64,000 bases of DNA from Syntrophobacteraceae bacterium. GTDB taxonomy: Bacteria > Desulfobacterota > Syntrophobacteria > Syntrophobacterales > Syntrophobacteraceae. The translations under genes and the position numbers were made by a program. The notes beneath the pieces were generated by a model, which made no database searches, was not told the DNA's origin, and worked only from the letters and a program-made list of their open reading frames with translations. Positions 9,101 to 17,329 of this stretch are shown here, piece after piece; the stretch's first letter is position 1; every line of letters begins with the position of its first letter. The DNA lies in the NCBI GenBank assembly GCA_025453975.1, contig JALOPI010000003.1, positions 1 through 64,000 on the forward strand, read 5' to 3'.

Positions 9101-10561
9101 GCCGCCTTCATCCATGGGCAGGCGCGGCTCGAGGGCGGAACCTTCCGGGGAGCCGTGACCCTGGAGCAAGTCCTGGATGAGCCCGCTCGCCTGGATTTCG
9201 CACTTCCTCTTCGCCTCTCGCTCTCTCCACGCCTCGTCTGGGAGGTGCCGCCCGGCGGGCCCCTTCAGGCCAGTGCCGATCTCGAAGGTGAGCTGGGACG
9301 CCTGGCCGGACTCCTCCCCTTTTCCGACCAAACACTCTCGGGCCATGCCCGGGCCTCCGTGAGCGTCTCCGGAACGGTGGCCGAGCCCATCTTCCGCGGG
9401 GCCATGCGCCTCTCCGACGGCTTTTACGAGAATCTCAACACGGGTACGGTCCTCAAAGGGATCCAGGGAGAGGTGACGGCCAGGGACCGCCTGCTCGAGA
9501 TCAGCCGTTTCGAGGCCACCGACGGCGGGCGGGGTCGGATCAGCCTCGGAGGCCGGATGGAGATCGACGGGGCGAGACACTTCCCCCTGGAGATCGAGGC
9601 TCTCCTCCAGGACGCCAGCCTGGTCCACCGAAGCGACCTGGATGCGACCGCTGATGGAAAAGTGAGGCTTTCAGGGACCCTCGGCGCCCCCCGGGTGGAA
9701 GGAGATCTGACGGTGGCGCCCGCCGAGTACCGCATCCCCGATCGTCTCCCCCCCGGCGCGGCGGAGCTGCGGGTCATCGAGATCGATGCCCATGGACTGC
9801 ATAAGGCCCCCAAGGAGCCGGATAAGCCAGGATTGACCCCGCTCCCCCTGGACCTCAATCTTGCCCTGGGATTTCCCAATCGGGCCTACGTGCGAGGCCG
9901 AGGGCTCGATTCCGAGTGGAGGGGACGGATGACCGTCGTGGGAACGGCTGGCCGGCCAGCACTGACGGGCCGACTGGACGTGGTGCGCGGACGATTCGAT
10001 TTCCTGGACCGCCGGTTCGAGCTGAGCCAGGGGGCCATCACCTTCCTCGGTGGGATTCCACCGGACCCCCTTCTGGATTTCAAGGCGGAATCACGGGCCA
10101 GGGACATCACGGCAATCCTGAAAGTGACCGGGGCTGTTTCTTCGCCCTCGGTCCAGCTGGATTCCGATCCCCCCCTGCCCCCGGAGGAAGTGCTGGCCCG
10201 CCTGCTTTTCGGCAGAAGCGTCGATAGAATCTCCCCCATCCAGGCCTTGAGGCTGGCCCAGGCCATGCGGACCCTTTCGGGAAGCTCCCGACTGCCCGGA
10301 CTTGACTTCGTCGGGGCCACCCGACGCCTCCTGGGCCTGGACCAGCTGGAGCTCCGGAACACGGCCGGGGGGGCGGAGACCGGCCTTGGCCTTGGCAAGT
10401 ATCTCACGGAGGATATCTATGTCGACGTGGAGAAGAATCTGGGCGGGACCGGCGGCAGGATTTCCGTCGAGGTGGAGCTGACGCCCAACATTTCCATCGA
10501 GAGCGAGGTCGGATCGGACGCCCAGACGGGAATCGGCATCAACTGGAAACACGACTATTGA
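6149..10561 (+). CDS. tamB: TamB-like translocation/assembly module protein (AsmA/DUF490 family)
   Basis: Large inner-membrane-anchored protein that spans the periplasm as a long beta-taco. Family members insert autotransporters with TamA and carry phospholipids to the outer membrane. Seen: an N-terminal basic stretch and one membrane anchor (about residues 17-42), over 1300 residues of low-complexity amphipathic beta repeats rich in Gly, Leu, Ala and Arg (many G.L....V.L.L units), and a C-terminal TamB/DUF490 domain (about 1120-1470) with GRLDVVRGRFDFLDRRFEL, the PPEEVLARLLFGRSV segment, and a terminal strand in GIGINWKHDY. Length 1470 is within the family range (1250-1500). No tamA gene is adjacent. 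It stands alone, divergent from sucA. The start ATG has only a weak GTGAGA site. Confidence 0.9.
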   Translation: MTEPAPHLIRSSFRRRIVYGTGLLASILALMLASGFLFLQTGSGREWLRARLSSLLTSKPHQIVELGAISGILPWDIRLESLEVGDALGTWLSVEGLALRWSPGRLLLGVVRIQEIRAASIEVRRFPRSREDKPPGEPRLPTVSFKAPPLTIQILSFPRLAFGRDALGQAVEMEAAGFLAPSDPSKARTLALQVRRVDQGPPLETHLVGHFDEDAESLALDLDVMEAPDGLVAHLLGLKDAGDLDLRLAGRGPAPAWRGGMEARSSRRGSITAAFSLALAQEPSLELSGVVHPFPGRQADSGEGDASRDTVVQLKARRVEGKGAYLDRFDARGSGLTLTAEGQLDENSQAVQLGLSLWISDLRPLAADAGSEVTGRGELCIEVAGTTRDPLIDLSVSLQDIMTGAGGASSALQHLRMETLQPAPDGPGRSWRLAGAGRASGLRDHAGHPLPEESLAWTVEAELSPGRDTVHLQTLRVDGAHHQLQARGSLSTSTLVGSLQADLRIQDTQALTRLLGHELPGSLHLALTMTGDGSTRSATGKLAGKLSPRAGPTHPLAGILGPETHLTSDFLVSEGKTVQVDQAVLASPAFEVKGSGSLDLAGGQARAELLADAPDIKPLSILLREDLSGAIQSGLKVEGPLDDLSISHWLEGRRVRWGQQPPSEIQSRLEASQVPGKARGQWTLRVNQAAEKLEASVGVERAGKRLRLSGVRVDGPGARLNGDLTLALEAWTAEGALQGRFDDLARMGRFLGRPLGGSASLDARLSAPRGIQSVTVKLGGSKLSSGAGRISSLAVDADFQDLFKIPRGKLQAELSGLEAGSTRVRTASLKVDGDRNRLAFTGRAGGRMRQEAEIQLAGDLSRSNGALKLELFDLKGHYGSYPFRLNRRVAIEHSSQGGGLEGLSLALGPGTLTAEGRIIENRVQGRLSIDNLPLDLVTLAGGPDWSGKARGKLEIDGSPTQPSGSVDLHLAEFRMRSTEERNLRAAFIHGQARLEGGTFRGAVTLEQVLDEPARLDFALPLRLSLSPRLVWEVPPGGPLQASADLEGELGRLAGLLPFSDQTLSGHARASVSVSGTVAEPIFRGAMRLSDGFYENLNTGTVLKGIQGEVTARDRLLEISRFEATDGGRGRISLGGRMEIDGARHFPLEIEALLQDASLVHRSDLDATADGKVRLSGTLGAPRVEGDLTVAPAEYRIPDRLPPGAAELRVIEIDAHGLHKAPKEPDKPGLTPLPLDLNLALGFPNRAYVRGRGLDSEWRGRMTVVGTAGRPALTGRLDVVRGRFDFLDRRFELSQGAITFLGGIPPDPLLDFKAESRARDITAILKVTGAVSSPSVQLDSDPPLPPEEVLARLLFGRSVDRISPIQALRLAQAMRTLSGSSRLPGLDFVGATRRLLGLDQLELRNTAGGAETGLGLGKYLTEDIYVDVEKNLGGTGGRISVEVELTPNISIESEVGSDAQTGIGINWKHDY

Positions 10562-10663
10562 ATCCCCGTCCAAATGGAACGGTAGAATCAACGGACGATC
10601 AAGGCCCATCAGCATTCATCCGCGTTCCAGTGATTCTGCCTCCCATCATGGAGAAGACACATC

Positions 10664-11161
10664 TCACGGAGATCGGCGGGCAACGGTTTTCATGGCCGAG
10701 AGCAGCAGGTTCCGATCCCTGGGATTCATGGCCACGAACTCCAGCCCCGCACTGTAGATCTCTTCGTGGATGGGCACGTACCAGCGCACTTCCACCAGAG
10801 AATTCACCACGGCACCCGGCACGAAGAGATTGAGCTTGAGGCGCTCCTCCGCCGCGAGCACTCCGAGGAGGTCCTGCTCGGCCCCGGACTGGCGCACATG
10901 AATGCAACAGCCGCCCTCGGACACGTTCAGCACCTGCACGTCCACGGTTTCCCTGGCCTTGGAGGCGGCTCTCCCCAGGACCCCCTTCCAGTTGACTCTC
11001 ACCCGCTCATGCTTTCGGCGCTCCTGGCCATCCCACGTCAGGTGGTCTGCAAAAGATCTGTGGGCGGATGGACGTCGAGATTCTCCAGTGGAGTGGCTTT
11101 GTCCTGGGTTGGGATGTGCTCTTTTCAATTCTGGCCCCCTGCGATGAGAAGTGTTTGGCAA
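10664..11161 (-). CDS. PilZ domain protein, putative cyclic-di-GMP receptor
   Basis: Likely cytoplasmic cyclic-di-GMP effector. The PilZ signature is intact: the RxxxR motif in RRKHERVRV (about residues 48-56) and the (D/N)xSxxG motif in LNVSEGGCCIHV (about 78-89), followed by the beta-barrel core ending near YSAGLEFVAMNP. The first ~45 residues are polar and unrelated. The start is uncertain: the frame opens with TTG at 11161 and another TTG at 11128 has GGGGG upstream; no ATG occurs before the PilZ domain. It converges on tamB, with 102 bases between stops. Its output partner is not in the window. The sensor kinase gene at 11833-13854 lies upstream on the same strand but is separated by 671 bases. 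Confidence 0.8.
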   Translation of the reverse strand: MPNTSHRRGPELKRAHPNPGQSHSTGESRRPSAHRSFADHLTWDGQERRKHERVRVNWKGVLGRAASKARETVDVQVLNVSEGGCCIHVRQSGAEQDLLGVLAAEERLKLNLFVPGAVVNSLVEVRWYVPIHEEIYSAGLEFVAMNPRDRNLLLSAMKTVARRSP

Positions 11162-11832
11162 GGTCGGTCACGGGTGAGGGATCTTGGAGGGCGGCACCTC
11201 CTGCACTCGATAACCTCACATGAATTACAATAGGGTATTCGAGCCCACTCCATCCCCTTTCCGATCAAGGGGCGGAGTGGATCGACCCAATCCGGAAGAA
11301 TGTCTAAAGGCCCCTCTTGCCTTCCCAGGTCGGGCGGACTCCGGAACAGCGTGAGCCTTCAGGACACGCCCGTCGCCCTGCCGACCCCGGAGCCCTGGAT
11401 CATGGCCAGGCGATCCGAGTCATGAGCACCATCCGTGCCGATGCCGCCCATGGAGAATTGTCGGGGATAGCTGAGCCCCCGCCTGGCTCCCCGCCAGCCG
11501 CGGACCTCCCCCGATGCAGCTCGGAGGCCCAATGGCAGTGCAGTCATCCAGCAGGGATGAAGGGGGAAGGGGATCAAGGAATATTTCGATGCATATATCG
11601 AAGGTTGGACCGTTCAACCGCATGCTCTCCATGAGCTGGAGCATACGGTTCTCACACACTCGGCAACGGGACGCTGATTTTCACGATGCACCTGGATTCA
11701 CCCCGCTGCACGGAGAGAAAGCCCGAACCAGCGGAAACCGGAGAGCATGAGTGCTCATCGGCGGCCCTTTGGTTTTCCCTCCCCTCGCCGAGAAGACACT
11801 CCACACCCAGCGTGGCCCGTGATCGAGTCATC
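11162..11832. other. 671-base gene-poor stretch with one dyad
   Basis: No convincing gene is seen between the PilZ gene and the histidine kinase. Short open frames here lack ribosome sites and recognisable composition. The one structured element is a perfect dyad TTCGAT-n6-ATCGAA at 11585-11602 in a locally A+T-rich patch, which could be an operator or promoter region for the PilZ gene. Confidence 0.4.
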
Positions 11833-13854
11833 CTACATCGATCGCGCCGTCGGGAAAAGGATGCGCACGGCAGTCCCTTGTCCTGCCACGCTCCTGACAG
11901 AGACAGCCCCGTGATGGGCCCGAACGATTCCCAGCACAGAGGCCAATCCCAGCCCGCGCCCCGTGAGCTTGGTGGAGAAAAACGGATCGAACATCCGTGC
12001 GACGGTTTCCGGACTCATGCCGCATCCATCGTCCGCCACCTCCAGATACGCATAGGTTCCTGGCTCCAGGTCCCCATCGCCCAAGGTTTGCTCCAGGCAG
12101 GCATCATCGCAGGTGATCAGGCCCGTGCTCAGCATGAGCATCGTCCCAGTCTCTTCCAAGGCTTCCAGGGCGTTGCTGGCCAGGTTGAGCACCACCTGAC
12201 GGAGAGCGTCGACATCCGCCATCACCGGGGCGAGATGGCACCCCAGATGGACGCTGCAATGAACCGACGGCGGCAGCGAGCTCTCGATGAGAGGCAGCAC
12301 ATCCGCAACCACCTTGGAGAGGTCGCGCCATGCCTTGATGCCTATCCCGTGCCCCATGTAGGTCATCAGCAGGCGACTCAGCTCCGTGGCCCGACGCGCC
12401 GCCTTCTGAGCCTGGCCCAATATGGCGAGGCTTCTCGCTTCCAGGACCGAGGCGTCCTGGAGCAGCTCCAGGTTGCCCAGAACCCCCATGAGCAGGTTGT
12501 TGAAATGGTGAGCCACCGCGCTGGCCATGGCCCCCAGGCTTTCGTGCTTCTGGGAGACAAGCAGTCGACGCTCCATGTCGAGCCTTCTGAGCTCGGCTTC
12601 TTTCCGTTCCGACACGTCATGCATGATGCCGAAGACATACAGCACCTGCCCTTCACTGTCCCAGATGGCGTCCACCCGTTCCCACAGAGTGAACTGGCGG
12701 CCCAGGGCATCGACGGCCTCCAGCTCACCCTCCCAGCTCTCGCCGTCGAGCAGTCGGGGAAAAACTTCTCGCCTGAGCACCTCGTTGGATTCGGGAAGAT
12801 AGTGATCCTGGACCTGGAGCCTCACGGCCTGGTGGAACGGTCTGCCGAAAAGGGCTTCATAGGCCGGATTGACGTAGATCAGGGCGCCCCTGGGGTCGCT
12901 GATGGCGACAGCTTCCTTGGTGTTCTCGATGATCTGCCTGAAGAGCCGAAATGCCAGCTCCCCTTCCTTCCGCCCCGTGATGTCCATATAGGTGCCTGAC
13001 ATGCGCAGGGCGCGGCCGCCGAGATCCCGCTCCGTGACCCTCCCCTTGGCCAGGATCCATTTCCACTGGCCAGAGCTGGCTCGCATGCGGTATTCGCATT
13101 GGAAGAAAGGACACCTCCCTTTCAGATGATCCTTGAGCGCTTCCCGGGCCTGGGCCTGGTCGTCGGGATGGATCAGGCTCACCATGAGATCCATGTCGAT
13201 CTCGGGAGAGTCGAGGGTGTACCCGAGGATCTCTACCCAACGTCTTCCATAGTAGCCCCCCCCTGAAGAGACGTTCCAGTCCCACATGCCGAGGTCGGCT
13301 CCCTTGAGCGCCAGCTCAAGCCGCTCCTGGACATCGAACGACCCTGGCGAGGATGGGATCTCCCGGGAAAGACTTGAGCCCACCGCAAAGAAAGCCGGCT
13401 CTCCATTCCAGCACCCCGTGGCGGACCGGATCTCCACATCGATGACTTCCCCAGACCCCACCATGACCGGAATGGTGCCCGAGGGACGCCGCCCCTTCGC
13501 CATGTCCAACAGGATCAGTCCGGATTCCCCGCGCCTGTCGGGGGGAATGAGATCCAGGACGCGCAGACCCGGGAGACAATCGCGGGACAGCCCCAGGGAG
13601 CTTTCCACCGCCTGGTTGAAATCGATCACGTGACCATCGGAATCGACGATGAGCACCAGCTCGTTCAGAAGATCCAGAAATGGCTTCATGCCCCCTGAAA
13701 CGGACTGCGGCAGCTCCCCCCCTTCCTCCTGGATCGGGAGAAGATGCCCGGCACACTCGCAGCCTTCGGGGATGCTCGCCTCCCGTAGCCGCCCGTCTTC
13801 CAACGTTTCAGAACCCTTTGCCGCCTGCTTGTCGCCTGGACGCGGAAATCCCAT
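11833..13854 (-). CDS. PAS-domain sensor histidine kinase (soluble, three PAS domains)
   Basis: Predicted cytoplasmic two-component sensor: no membrane segment is visible in 673 residues. Domain order: PAS about 56-165, PAS/PAC about 178-298 (ends YMDITGRKE), PAS/PAC about 303-420 (ends GIMHDVSERKE), dimerisation/phosphoacceptor helix with His449 in VAHHFNNLLMG, and an HATPase domain with N-box (VLNLASNALEAL), G1 box DDGCGMS and G2 box GRGLGLA. The residue after the phosphoacceptor is His rather than the common Asp/Glu (AHDFNN type). No response regulator is adjacent, so its partner is elsewhere. The signal is unknown. The start ATG at 13854 has GGGATGG upstream. Confidence 0.88.
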   Translation of the reverse strand: MGFPRPGDKQAAKGSETLEDGRLREASIPEGCECAGHLLPIQEEGGELPQSVSGGMKPFLDLLNELVLIVDSDGHVIDFNQAVESSLGLSRDCLPGLRVLDLIPPDRRGESGLILLDMAKGRRPSGTIPVMVGSGEVIDVEIRSATGCWNGEPAFFAVGSSLSREIPSSPGSFDVQERLELALKGADLGMWDWNVSSGGGYYGRRWVEILGYTLDSPEIDMDLMVSLIHPDDQAQAREALKDHLKGRCPFFQCEYRMRASSGQWKWILAKGRVTERDLGGRALRMSGTYMDITGRKEGELAFRLFRQIIENTKEAVAISDPRGALIYVNPAYEALFGRPFHQAVRLQVQDHYLPESNEVLRREVFPRLLDGESWEGELEAVDALGRQFTLWERVDAIWDSEGQVLYVFGIMHDVSERKEAELRRLDMERRLLVSQKHESLGAMASAVAHHFNNLLMGVLGNLELLQDASVLEARSLAILGQAQKAARRATELSRLLMTYMGHGIGIKAWRDLSKVVADVLPLIESSLPPSVHCSVHLGCHLAPVMADVDALRQVVLNLASNALEALEETGTMLMLSTGLITCDDACLEQTLGDGDLEPGTYAYLEVADDGCGMSPETVARMFDPFFSTKLTGRGLGLASVLGIVRAHHGAVSVRSVAGQGTAVRILFPTARSM

Positions 13855-14107
13855 CGCGGACCATCCCTTTAGAATCCGACCGTATCAACAAACACCCGTC
13901 TAATGGTCAGGCCCTGAATTGGTGCTCTCGGTGGCGGGTTCCCATGAAGGGCATAGCATCTGGAATGTCTTATAAACCATTGGGGGATAGCGCGGAAGCC
14001 CTAATTGGTCGGGAGACCATGGAGTGGGGGGGGGATGCCGGGTGCCGGCGTGCCTGTGGAAGGCTGCCGACACCATGGGGATGGGCGGAGAATAGCCTGG
14101 CTACCGG

Positions 14108-15328
14108 TTACGCCAGGAGGGTCGCCGCCTCGCTCATGAGCCGCGCGATGGGCAGATTTCGAGGGCACCGCCTCTCGGCAGCTGTATAATCCAGACCCGC
14201 CAGTCGACGGCGCATCTCCAAGGGCAGCTCGCCATAAAGCATGCGCGCCAGGCCCGACTCTCCATAGCTCCTCGAATACATGAGATACCGCAGCACATCG
14301 CCGATGGGCGCGCCCCCTCCCACGGCAGCCTCGCAAATCTGCGTGCAGCCGGCGCAGTAGCTGGCGGCCGTCTCCTCGGCATATCGCTCAAGGAGCAGGG
14401 CACCCTCGGACGAAAGCTTCGTCTCGTTCAAAGCGGCTCCGACGTTGGCCATGAGGATGGTCAGGTTGGGCATCTGGGAGCAGATGCTGGCGATCTCCGG
14501 AGCTTCCCAGACCGCTTTCAGCTTGGCCTGCTTGTCCGTGAAGCCCTGTTTCACAAAGGTTTCCACCAGGCGCGACTCGGTCTCACTCTCCATGCTGAAA
14601 GGTCCACCCGCCTGTGTCTTCATGGCCGTGAGCCCGATTCCCGCCCTGGCGCAGGCCTCCACGGCACGCTTCATCTTGTCGGAATTCATGATGCGGTAAT
14701 TGTAGGTCATCATGATGCCGTCGATCCAGCCCAGCTTCGCCGCCTCCAGCATGCAGTCCTCCATGCTGCTGTGCGTGCTGAAGCCGAAGAGCTTGATCTT
14801 CCCCTGGGACTTGGCCTTCTCGGCCCAGGTCTTCGTTTCCTCGTTGATCTCGGAGATCCGCTTCATGGCGTGGATGAAGTATAGATCGACATAGTCGGTC
14901 TTCATCCGCTCGAGGGAGCGGTTGAGGAGCCTGGTCAGCCCTTCCGGGTCCCGGTCGTCGGACTTGGTGACCAGAAAAACCTTCTTGCGGGCATCGGGAT
15001 ACTTCTCGAAGAACTGGCCGATGCCGGTCTCGCTCTTCCCCCCCTCGTAACAATCCGCCGTGTCCCAGTAGGTCACGCCCCACCGAAGGGCCTGCCGCAT
15101 GAGGAGCTGGTTGGAGGGGATGTCGAACATGCCTCCCAGCGACAGGCACGAAACATTCACCCCCGTCTTGCCAAAGGGCCGCACGGGCACTTGGCGGGCA
15201 TCGCCGCCCTTTCCAGTCCCCTCGGGAGCGTTCTGCCCATGGGCTCCCTTCACACCCAGAAGCGTTCCGGCGGAAATGGAGCCGACAGCCCTGATGAAAC
15301 CGCGACGGGACAAATCCTTGCCAGCCAT
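14108..15328 (-). CDS. Tat-exported aldo/keto reductase with C-terminal cysteine cluster
   Basis: The start at 15328 is chosen over an upstream frame extension because GGAGG precedes it and it gives a clean twin-arginine signal (LSRRGFIRAVGS), so the enzyme is predicted to be exported folded. The body is an aldo/keto reductase TIM barrel with the tetrad visible: Asp and Tyr in WDTADCYEGG, Lys in LVTKSDD and His in YFIHAM. The C-terminus has CAGCTQICE and a later Cys-Pro (RRCPRN), like the iron-sulfur-binding tail of COG1453-type reductases. NADPH is normally cytoplasmic, so an exported reductase may take electrons from the polyferredoxin encoded 50 bases upstream. It is the last gene of a four-gene unit with DUF6599, DUF362 and the polyferredoxin. 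Confidence 0.85.
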   Translation of the reverse strand: MAGKDLSRRGFIRAVGSISAGTLLGVKGAHGQNAPEGTGKGGDARQVPVRPFGKTGVNVSCLSLGGMFDIPSNQLLMRQALRWGVTYWDTADCYEGGKSETGIGQFFEKYPDARKKVFLVTKSDDRDPEGLTRLLNRSLERMKTDYVDLYFIHAMKRISEINEETKTWAEKAKSQGKIKLFGFSTHSSMEDCMLEAAKLGWIDGIMMTYNYRIMNSDKMKRAVEACARAGIGLTAMKTQAGGPFSMESETESRLVETFVKQGFTDKQAKLKAVWEAPEIASICSQMPNLTILMANVGAALNETKLSSEGALLLERYAEETAASYCAGCTQICEAAVGGGAPIGDVLRYLMYSRSYGESGLARMLYGELPLEMRRRLAGLDYTAAERRCPRNLPIARLMSEAATLLA

Positions 15329-15378
15329 GGGGATCCTCCATATCCAATCGTTATCATTGACTTTTTCTGGAAGCGCCG

Positions 15379-17316
15379 TTACAACAGCAGCGAGTGCCGA
15401 CGGTTTCGCGACTCGTTTTCCGCCGTCACCCGAATGGCCCGGAGACCGCTGACGGGGCATTCGTGCTCGCAGATGCCGCAGCCGATGCACCGGGAGGGAT
15501 CCACCCGAGGCCGCTGCAGCCGCACCTGAACCTCCAGCTTCTGGCCGGGCTGCAAAGCTTCGACCCAGCCGGCCCGCACCGTCACCCCCCCCGCGGTGTT
15601 CCCCAGGATGGGAGATCGAGATCCAAGCCCTGCCCCGTCGACGGCAAGATAATAATCCCCCGTGGCCAGGTCTCCAGGACGGAAGGGATTTTCCGTGAAT
15701 TCCACGTCTCCGCGGCTCACCCGCTTCACGGAGACCACCCCGTCCCGCACGGTGCCGTAATGCTCATGAACGAAAATCGCCTTGGGGCTCACGGGACAGT
15801 TCTCCTGGCAAACGATGCAGGGCCGATCCATGGCCCATGGCAGGCAGCGGCCATGATCCACGAAAGCCATCCCCACCCGGATGGGTCCCCTCGGCCCGAA
15901 GTGCCCCACGCCGTGCTTTTCCTCCAGCAGGATGGGGCGAATGGCCGCCGTGGGACAGATGTGACCGCAGGCGATGCAGTTGAGCTGACATCCGCTGGTC
16001 CCAACGCGATAATTCAATACGGGAGTCCAGATGCCTTCCAGGCCGCCCTCAAGCCCCGCCGGATGGATGATGTTGGTGGGACAGACCCGCATGCACTGAC
16101 CACACTTGATGCAACGCTTGAGGAATTCGTCTTCGGAGAGAGCCCCCGGGGGCCGGATGAGCCGGGGATTCCAGCTGGAGCCCAGGTGCCCCTGAAGCCG
16201 CACCGTCGGAATGACCGCCACGCCGGAGGCCAGGGCCAGGAGAGCGCTCCGGCGGGAGAGGCTAGGCGACACGATCTCCCCCGATGCCGAAGGCTGAGTC
16301 CCGTACCCGATGACCCCGTGCCGGCATCCCTCCCGACAGTTCATGCAGAGAACGCATTCGGGGATGCGGATCTGCCCCAGGGGCTCGCACCCCCCCTCGC
16401 AGTCCGCCTCGCACAGACCGCACTGGACGCAGTCGCCGCGGGTCTTTCCGATTCGCCAGAGGGCATAGCGCGACAGGACCCCGAAGAGGGCTCCCAGGGG
16501 GCAGACAAACCGGCAGTAGAACCTCGGGACCTTGAGGTTCAAGACCAGGGCCGCCCCGAAAACGAGCCCGATGAGACCGGCACCCTCATAATGACGCTGG
16601 TCGACGGAGAGCAGGTGGGTCGAGGCGTCGGCCAGGGGCAGGATGACGAGGCTGACGGACCGGTAAGCCAGCGGGATGGGGTCCAGAAGCCCCGTCTGAA
16701 GCGATGCCGCGACCATCCCCTCGATGGCGAGCAGAGACCCCGCAGCCGTCCAGAATCCCACCAGTCCCAGAAGCACCGTGCTCGCACGGCGCTTCTTCAT
16801 CCCCATGCCGACGAGGGCCAGGCCGGCCACGAGGATGCATACCGCGGCGGCTCCCCAGACCACGGGAGATGAACCGAGACCTTGCCGGATTCCCCGGGCC
16901 AGAAGAGCTCCCCCACCCGCCGAAAGCAGGAAAATCAGAATCCAGTATTTGACGGACTGCCTAGCGTTGAATCGATTGGCGGCGATCCGCTCCCGCACCG
17001 TCCCCGCGCGCTTTCCCAGGTAGCCCACGGCATGGTGCAGGGTCCCGAAGGGGCAGACCCAGCCGCAGAAGAATCTCCCCAGGATCACCGTGAGCGCCAC
17101 CGTCGCCAGCGCCCAGAGCAGACGGGCATGGAGCGCCCCCGTCGTCAGCATCGTTCCCAGAGCCACCAGGGGATCCAGCTCCAGGAACCAGGAAACGGGC
17201 CACCCGCGGAGCTGCCAGACCTCGACGCCCAGGGAGCTCACGACGCAGAACCACAGGAAAAGCGCCAGAAAGAACCCCTGGCTGATTCGACGAACGAGAA
17301 TGATCCTCATGAACAT
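15379..17316 (-). CDS. Membrane polyferredoxin, NapH-like plus NapG-like fusion
   Basis: Predicted membrane electron carrier of 645 residues. The N-terminal half is a NapH/NosR/CcoG-like membrane module: about six hydrophobic helices with two CxxxCP motifs (FCGWVCPFG and FYCRFVCPLG), then two ferredoxin clusters (CVQCGLCEADC, CVLCMNCREGC). An internal SRRSALLALASGVAV segment resembling a Tat/anchor sequence starts the second half, which has four more cysteine groups: CIKCGQCMRVCP, CQLNCIACGHICP, CIVCQENCP and CIGCGICEHECP. The arrangement suggests NapH and NapG homologues fused end to end. Start could be ATG 17316 or ATG 17310 (the latter better spaced from GGTGG). It begins 13 bases after the DUF362 gene and likely passes electrons between the quinone pool and periplasmic partners. 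Confidence 0.88.
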   Translation of the reverse strand: MFMRIILVRRISQGFFLALFLWFCVVSSLGVEVWQLRGWPVSWFLELDPLVALGTMLTTGALHARLLWALATVALTVILGRFFCGWVCPFGTLHHAVGYLGKRAGTVRERIAANRFNARQSVKYWILIFLLSAGGGALLARGIRQGLGSSPVVWGAAAVCILVAGLALVGMGMKKRRASTVLLGLVGFWTAAGSLLAIEGMVAASLQTGLLDPIPLAYRSVSLVILPLADASTHLLSVDQRHYEGAGLIGLVFGAALVLNLKVPRFYCRFVCPLGALFGVLSRYALWRIGKTRGDCVQCGLCEADCEGGCEPLGQIRIPECVLCMNCREGCRHGVIGYGTQPSASGEIVSPSLSRRSALLALASGVAVIPTVRLQGHLGSSWNPRLIRPPGALSEDEFLKRCIKCGQCMRVCPTNIIHPAGLEGGLEGIWTPVLNYRVGTSGCQLNCIACGHICPTAAIRPILLEEKHGVGHFGPRGPIRVGMAFVDHGRCLPWAMDRPCIVCQENCPVSPKAIFVHEHYGTVRDGVVSVKRVSRGDVEFTENPFRPGDLATGDYYLAVDGAGLGSRSPILGNTAGGVTVRAGWVEALQPGQKLEVQVRLQRPRVDPSRCIGCGICEHECPVSGLRAIRVTAENESRNRRHSLLL

Positions 17317-17329
17317 CCACCGGAAGGCA

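Noticed and set aside
15329-15490. N-terminal extension of the aldo/keto reductase frame by 54 codons
   Set aside because: It has no ribosome site and would bury the Tat signal inside the protein; the ATG at 15328 has GGAGG and a clean twin-arginine start.
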